Shown: piece by piece, positions 14,270 through 17,431 of the stretch | Position numbering within the stretch: the stretch's first letter is position 1 | Layout of the letters: every line of letters starts with the position of its first letter | Assembly (NCBI GenBank): GCA_023386155.1 | Contig: JAEWKH010000105.1 | Coordinates: forward strand, 1-17,431 | Origin: Pseudomonadota bacterium | Lineage (GTDB): Bacteria; Pseudomonadota; Alphaproteobacteria; Rhizobiales; Beijerinckiaceae | Direction of reading: 5' to 3' | DNA length: 17,431 nucleotides | The notes under the pieces: model-generated | The model's database searches: none | Told to the model about the DNA's origin: nothing | What the model saw: only the letters and a program-made list of their open reading frames with translations | Translations under genes and position numbers: made by a program

Positions 14270-15073
14270 TTACTGAACGCACCTGATATTCTCTCGCGCC
14301 GGCTCCTGATCGCCCAGGATGGAGCTCAGGAACTCCCGCGTGCGGGGCTGCTGCGGGTTGGTGAAGAAGCGCTCCGGCTCTCCCTGCTCGACGATGCGGC
14401 CCTTGTCGAAGAAGCAGACGCGATCCGACACCTCGCGGGCGAAGCGCATCTCGTGCGTGACCAGGAGCATCGTCAGGTCGTGCTCGCGCGCGAGATCGCG
14501 GATGACGCCGAGGACCTCGCCGACCAGCTGCGGGTCGAGCGCGGAGGTCGGCTCGTCGAACAGGAGAACGCGCGGGCGCATGGCGAGCGCGCGCGCGATG
14601 GCGACGCGCTGCTGCTGGCCGCCCGAGAGCTGGCTCGGGAAGTGATCCTTCTTGTCGGAGAGGCCGACCATGCGCAGCAATTCGGTGGCGCGGCTTTCCG
14701 CCTCGTCCCGCTTCATCTTCAGGACCGCGACCGGCGCCTCGACCACATTGCGCAGCACGGTCATGTGCGGGAACAGGTTGAAGCTCTGGAACACCATGCC
14801 GACATTGCTGCGGATCCTGTGGAGGTGCTTCTCGCTCGCCTTGAAGGGGCCGCGCCCATTGGGCTCGTGATAGCCGATCCCGTCGATCTCCAGGAGGCCT
14901 TCCTGGAAAGGCTCCAGCGTCATGAGGATGCGCAGGACGGTGGACTTGCCGGACCCTGACGGGCCGATGAGCGTCACCTTCTCGCCGCGCTGGACCTCGA
15001 AGTTGAAGTTGTCGAGCACGGTCAGGGCGCCGAAGCGCTTGGTGACGTTCTGAAAGCGAATGATCGGGTTCAT
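14270..15073 (-). CDS. ehuA: Ectoine/amino-acid-type ABC transporter ATP-binding protein (EhuA-like)
   Basis: A 267-residue ABC ATPase of the polar amino acid uptake family. Walker A is GPSGSGKST (37-45), the Q-loop is VFQSFNLFPHMTVLRN (94-109), the signature is LSGGQQQR (149-156), Walker B with D-loop is VLLFDEPTSALD (169-180) and the switch His is H207 in VTHEMRFA. Similarity to EhuA shows in ASEKHLHRIRSNVGMVFQ and EAPVAVL. It powers import by the two permeases encoded before it. The frame remains open far upstream inside the permease gene, but ATG 15071-15073 overlaps the permease stop in ATGA and starts MNPIIRFQNVTKRFG at the domain. The C-terminal tail (about 255-267) is unusual in sequence but short. 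The next gene is 97 bases on. Confidence 0.88.
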   Translation of the reverse strand: MNPIIRFQNVTKRFGALTVLDNFNFEVQRGEKVTLIGPSGSGKSTVLRILMTLEPFQEGLLEIDGIGYHEPNGRGPFKASEKHLHRIRSNVGMVFQSFNLFPHMTVLRNVVEAPVAVLKMKRDEAESRATELLRMVGLSDKKDHFPSQLSGGQQQRVAIARALAMRPRVLLFDEPTSALDPQLVGEVLGVIRDLAREHDLTMLLVTHEMRFAREVSDRVCFFDKGRIVEQGEPERFFTNPQQPRTREFLSSILGDQEPARENIRCVQ

Positions 15074-15762
15074 CTCAAGGGAATCCCACTTTTGGGCAGG
15101 GCTCTTTCGACCGCATAGATGAGAGCCGAGCAGATGAGGGTCATGGGAAGGAAGATCAGGCCGACCATGGAGAGCGGCACGAGATAGTCGAAGGTCCGCT
15201 CGCCGATCATGTTGGCGAGGCCGAGCATGTCGAGCACGGTCACGACGGAGAGGACGGGGGTCTCCTTCAGCATCGACACGAGATAGTTGCCCAGCGCGGG
15301 CACGATGCGGGGAATCATCTGCGGGATCACGACGTCGCGATAGACCTGCATGCGCGTCATGTTGAGCGCCGTCGCGGCCTCCCACTGCCCGCGCGCCACG
15401 GCGTTGATGCCGGCGCGATAGACCTCGGACGTATAGGCCGAGTACTGTAGCCCGAGCGCGAGGGCGCCGGTCATGAAAGCGGGAAGGACGATCCCGAAAT
15501 CGGGCAGCACGTAATAGAGGAAGAAGAGCTGGACCAGCAGGGGCGTGTCGCGGACGAACTCGGTGAAGCCCGCCACCGTCCAGGAAATCGCCTTGATCCT
15601 GCTGCGCCGCAGCAGCGCCAGCACGAGGCCGAGCACGAGCGCGATGGCATAGCCCACGGCCGCCGCCTGGAGGGTGACCAGCAATCCGTGCCCGAGGATC
15701 GGCAGGATGGACAGCGCGAAGGTCAGAGGCGTCGACGTATCCCAGGCATAACCGTACATCAT
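15070..15762 (-). CDS. ehuD: ABC transporter permease, EhuD-like
   Basis: A 230-residue inner-membrane permease of the HisMQ type with about five hydrophobic segments, the first beginning around ILPILGHGLLVTLQAA. The EAA loop reads GQWEAATALNMTRMQVYRDVVIPQMIP, the site that docks the ATPase. The run YYVLPDFGIVLPAFMTGALALG and then QYSAYTSEVYRAGINAVARG is closely like EhuD of the ectoine/hydroxyectoine system. It forms the membrane channel with the EhuC-like permease. The open frame extends well upstream, but ATG 15760-15762 overlaps the preceding permease stop (ATGA at 15762-15759), so this start is chosen; a second ATG follows directly. It overlaps the ATPase gene by 4 bases. Substrate is inferred from family resemblance only. 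Confidence 0.87.
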   Translation of the reverse strand: MMYGYAWDTSTPLTFALSILPILGHGLLVTLQAAAVGYAIALVLGLVLALLRRSRIKAISWTVAGFTEFVRDTPLLVQLFFLYYVLPDFGIVLPAFMTGALALGLQYSAYTSEVYRAGINAVARGQWEAATALNMTRMQVYRDVVIPQMIPRIVPALGNYLVSMLKETPVLSVVTVLDMLGLANMIGERTFDYLVPLSMVGLIFLPMTLICSALIYAVERALPKSGIPLR

Positions 15763-16424
15763 GTGTGGGCGCTCCTGGGAAAGGCCGGGCCGCGCCTCAG
15801 CTTCATCTCGATGAAGCGCACCGCGAGCATCAGGCAGAGAGCGATGAGGAAGTAGCCGACCAGGGTCAGGGTATAAACCTTGGTGCTGTCCAGGGTGATG
15901 TTGCGCAGGGACTGGGCCTGGAACGTCAGGTCGGCGATCGAGATCAGCGAGACGAGCGCCGTATCCTTGAGGTTCTGGATGGCGAGATTGCCGAAGGGCG
16001 GCATCATCTCGATGATGGCCTGGGGCATCGCGATGTGCCAGAGCGTGTAGGTCTTGCTGAAGTTGAGCGCGCGCGCGGCCTCGAGCTGCGAAGGCGGCAC
16101 GGCGACCAGGGCTCCGCGCACCACTTCGGCCCCGAAAGCCCCGGTGAGAAGCGACAGGGTCATGATGCCGGTGGTGATCGGGTCGAAGGAGATGCCGATC
16201 AGCGGCAGGGCATAGTAGAACCAGAACAGCTGCACGAGCAGCGGCGTGCCGCGAAAGAGCACGATATAGACGAAGGCGAGGCCCGACAGAAACCGGTTGC
16301 TCGACGTGCGGGCGATCCCGGCGGCGAAGGCCAGGATCACGCCGAAGAAGATCGATGCGACCGAGATCATCACCGTCACCTGCGCCCCTTTCAGCAGGGG
16401 AGTCAGATATTGCGTCCATGTCAT
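15759..16424 (-). CDS. ehuC: ABC transporter permease, EhuC-like
   Basis: A 221-residue HisMQ-type permease. Hydrophobic segments start near VTVMISVASIFFGVILAFAAG and continue through LVQLFWFYYALPLIG; the docking loop is SQLEAARALNFSKTYTLWHIAMPQAI. The pattern GAFGAEVVRGALVAVP and then FGNLAIQNLKDTALVSLISIADLTFQAQS resembles EhuC of ectoine uptake systems. It pairs with the EhuD-like subunit. The start at 16424 is well supported by AGGAGG 8 bases before the ATG. A 77-base gap containing a strong hairpin separates it from the binding-protein gene, and its stop overlaps the next start by 4 bases, so the two permeases are probably made together at a level below the binding protein. Confidence 0.87.
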   Translation of the reverse strand: MTWTQYLTPLLKGAQVTVMISVASIFFGVILAFAAGIARTSSNRFLSGLAFVYIVLFRGTPLLVQLFWFYYALPLIGISFDPITTGIMTLSLLTGAFGAEVVRGALVAVPPSQLEAARALNFSKTYTLWHIAMPQAIIEMMPPFGNLAIQNLKDTALVSLISIADLTFQAQSLRNITLDSTKVYTLTLVGYFLIALCLMLAVRFIEMKLRRGPAFPRSAHT

Positions 16425-16448
16425 CGTCGATTCCTCCTGACCGGCATT

Positions 16449-16483
16449 CCACCCGGCCGGAGCGCCTTGCCCCGGCCGGGTGG
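16449..16483 (-). promoter_or_regulatory. Strong intercistronic hairpin between binding protein and permease genes
   Basis: CCACCCGGCCGG at 16449-16460 and CCGGCCGGGTGG at 16472-16483 form a perfect 12-bp GC-rich stem with an 11-base loop. It is transcribed 18 bases after the binding-protein stop and ends 24 bases before the permease start. No T run follows. In ABC operons such stems are known to stabilise the upstream message or partly end transcription, so that more binding protein than permease is made; that function here is inferred. Confidence 0.65.
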
Positions 16484-16501
16484 TTCAAGCGATGCGACGG
16501 G

Positions 16502-17353
16502 TCACTTTCCGGCGCAGAGGTCGGCGACGTTCTTGGCGGCGGCCGCCTTGATGCTCTCCTCGCTCAGGCCGTAGGACGTGAGGATCTTCTTGTAGTCGTC
16601 CGTCTTGCGGAACTCGACCAGCTCCTTGTTGAAGGCGTCGCGAAGATCCTTGTCCTCGGGGCGGAACGCGAACCCGCCATAGTTGCGCACGGGCTTGCCC
16701 TCGACGACGGGATCCGTGAAGGGCTTCACCTGCTCGACGCCCTGGCTGCCTTCCGCGAGCTTGGACACGGTGAGCTCGGTCGCCGCATAGGCGTCCACGC
16801 GGGACTGCACGGTCGAGGGCGCATCGGCATTGGCCTGGATGATGACGATCTGGTTGTCCTTCACGCCCACGGCGCGCAGGAAGTCGATGTTGTTGGCGCC
16901 CGACACGACGGCGACCTTGAGAGACGGATCCTTGGCGATGTCCGCGTAGGTGGTCAGCTTCTTCGGGTTGCCCTTCTTCACGAGCAGTCCTTCGCCGTAG
17001 CTGGAGTTCGGCTCCGTGAACGACACCTGCTTGCAGCGCTCGGGCGAGATGTTCTGCTCGGCGGCCGCGAAGGCGAAGCGGCGGGCCTTCAGGCCGGGGA
17101 TGAGCGTGCCGAACGGCGTCACCGTCCAGTTCACCTCGTTGACGCCCATGCGCTTGAGCACGGCGATCGCGACGTCGGGGCCGATGCCGGCGGCCGAGCC
17201 GTCTTCCTTCATATAGCCATAGGGCACTTCGTTGGCCGTGGCACCCTGGATGTAGCCGTTGCTCTTCACCTCGTCGAGCGTCAGGGCCTGCGCGCCCCCG
17301 ATGGCGGCCGCAAGGGCGAGAGCGGCGATGCCATAGCGGATCATTGTGTTCAT
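16502..17353 (-). CDS. ehuB: Periplasmic substrate-binding protein of the Ehu-like ABC transporter
   Basis: A 283-residue type II periplasmic binding protein (SBP family 3). A Sec signal peptide with a hydrophobic core at about residues 8-20 ends at AQA-L, giving cleavage after residue 23. The body shows ANEVPYGYMKEDG (40-52), FGTLIPGLKARRF (81-93), ISPERCKQVSFTEP (102-115), KKGNPKKLTTYADIA (126-140) and PFTDPVVEGKPVRNYGGFAF (211-230), all EhuB-like. C107 and C280 may form a disulfide. It differs from typical members in RRFAFAAAEQN (91-101), where RFD-x-x-AAGM is common, so the ligand may differ from ectoine. The ATG at 17353 has GAGGAG 8 bases upstream; a second ATG three codons on is a weaker choice. 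It is first in the operon. Confidence 0.87.
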   Translation of the reverse strand: MNTMIRYGIAALALAAAIGGAQALTLDEVKSNGYIQGATANEVPYGYMKEDGSAAGIGPDVAIAVLKRMGVNEVNWTVTPFGTLIPGLKARRFAFAAAEQNISPERCKQVSFTEPNSSYGEGLLVKKGNPKKLTTYADIAKDPSLKVAVVSGANNIDFLRAVGVKDNQIVIIQANADAPSTVQSRVDAYAATELTVSKLAEGSQGVEQVKPFTDPVVEGKPVRNYGGFAFRPEDKDLRDAFNKELVEFRKTDDYKKILTSYGLSEESIKAAAAKNVADLCAGK

Positions 17354-17387
17354 GTGGTCTTCTCCTCTGGTGTTATCAGGACCGCGT

Positions 17388-17420
17388 GCCGGTTGATCCG
17401 GCTTGCAGCATTTCTTGCTG
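17388..17420 (-). promoter_or_regulatory. Paired inverted repeats upstream of the binding-protein gene, possible operator
   Basis: Two 15-base inverted repeats with 5-base arms and 5-base centres lie side by side: GCCGG/CCGGC at 17388-17402 and CAGCA/TGCTG at 17406-17420. Their centres are 18 bases apart and the nearer one begins 35 bases before the ATG. Spacing of this kind could suit a dimeric regulator, or the first could be a leader hairpin. The window ends at 17431, so the promoter may be partly outside. Confidence 0.28.
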
Positions 17421-17431
17421 GCGGAATTTTG

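Noticed and set aside
10938..14286. Long + strand open frames (583 and 558 codons) opposite the aminotransferase and dehydrogenase genes
   Set aside because: They are antisense shadows caused by GC-rich codon use; the minus strand has full-length, motif-complete enzymes, and the plus translations are Arg/His/Asp-rich with no recognisable domain.
1..17431. CRISPR array, tRNA, insertion sequence or phage features
   Set aside because: No regular spaced repeats, cloverleaf-like segments, transposase motifs or flanking target duplications were seen on either strand.

Overview
The window is GC-rich, densely packed bacterial DNA with long antisense shadow frames, AGGAGG-type ribosome binding sites and many 4-base stop/start overlaps. 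Gene content points to an alphaproteobacterium of the Hyphomicrobiales (a Methylobacteriaceae, Microvirga, Bosea or Bradyrhizobium-like relative): glutathione-dependent formaldehyde genes, a cox-type molybdenum hydroxylase cluster and an Ehu-like ABC transporter. The genus is inference. I see no tRNA, rRNA, CRISPR array, insertion sequence or phage gene, and no stretch over 300 bases lacks a gene (the longest, 132-394, is 263 bases).

Region 1 (1-973, + strand): the 3' end of an S-(hydroxymethyl)glutathione dehydrogenase, then a Gfa-family enzyme with all seven expected zinc cysteines. The two belong to the glutathione route of formaldehyde oxidation.

Region 2 (1086-11169): two divergent gene sets read from the 8294-8489 interval. 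Leftward: a NifU/IscU-like scaffold, CoxG, CoxS (2Fe-2S), CoxL (molybdopterin subunit), CoxM (FAD), CoxD (MoxR ATPase) and CoxE (VWA protein). Rightward: the two halves of an XdhC/CoxI-type protein, a MoeA-like molybdopterin-binding protein and a MocA-like nucleotidyltransferase. The leftward set would give a three-subunit molybdenum hydroxylase and its maturation proteins; the rightward set would supply and sulfurate its cofactor. CoxL carries AYRGAGR rather than AYXCSFR, so this is a form II enzyme whose substrate cannot be read from the sequence; CO is not established. A well-formed sigma70-like promoter for the leftward set lies at 8336-8364, with its -35 box in the loop of an inverted repeat.

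Region 3 (11256-17353, - strand): an amino-acid-type ABC transporter resembling the ectoine system EhuBCDA, followed by a succinate-semialdehyde-type dehydrogenase and a class III aminotransferase. This looks like an uptake and catabolic operon for an amino compound that is transaminated to a semialdehyde and oxidised to an acid. The eut genes that open the ectoine ring are not here, so the substrate is open.

The observations most worth pursuing are the form II enzyme headed by an atypical scaffold gene, the short anchorless CoxG, the dehydrogenase that lacks the usual cofactor-binding lysine, and perfect hairpins between several cistrons. None of these by itself proves a new system.
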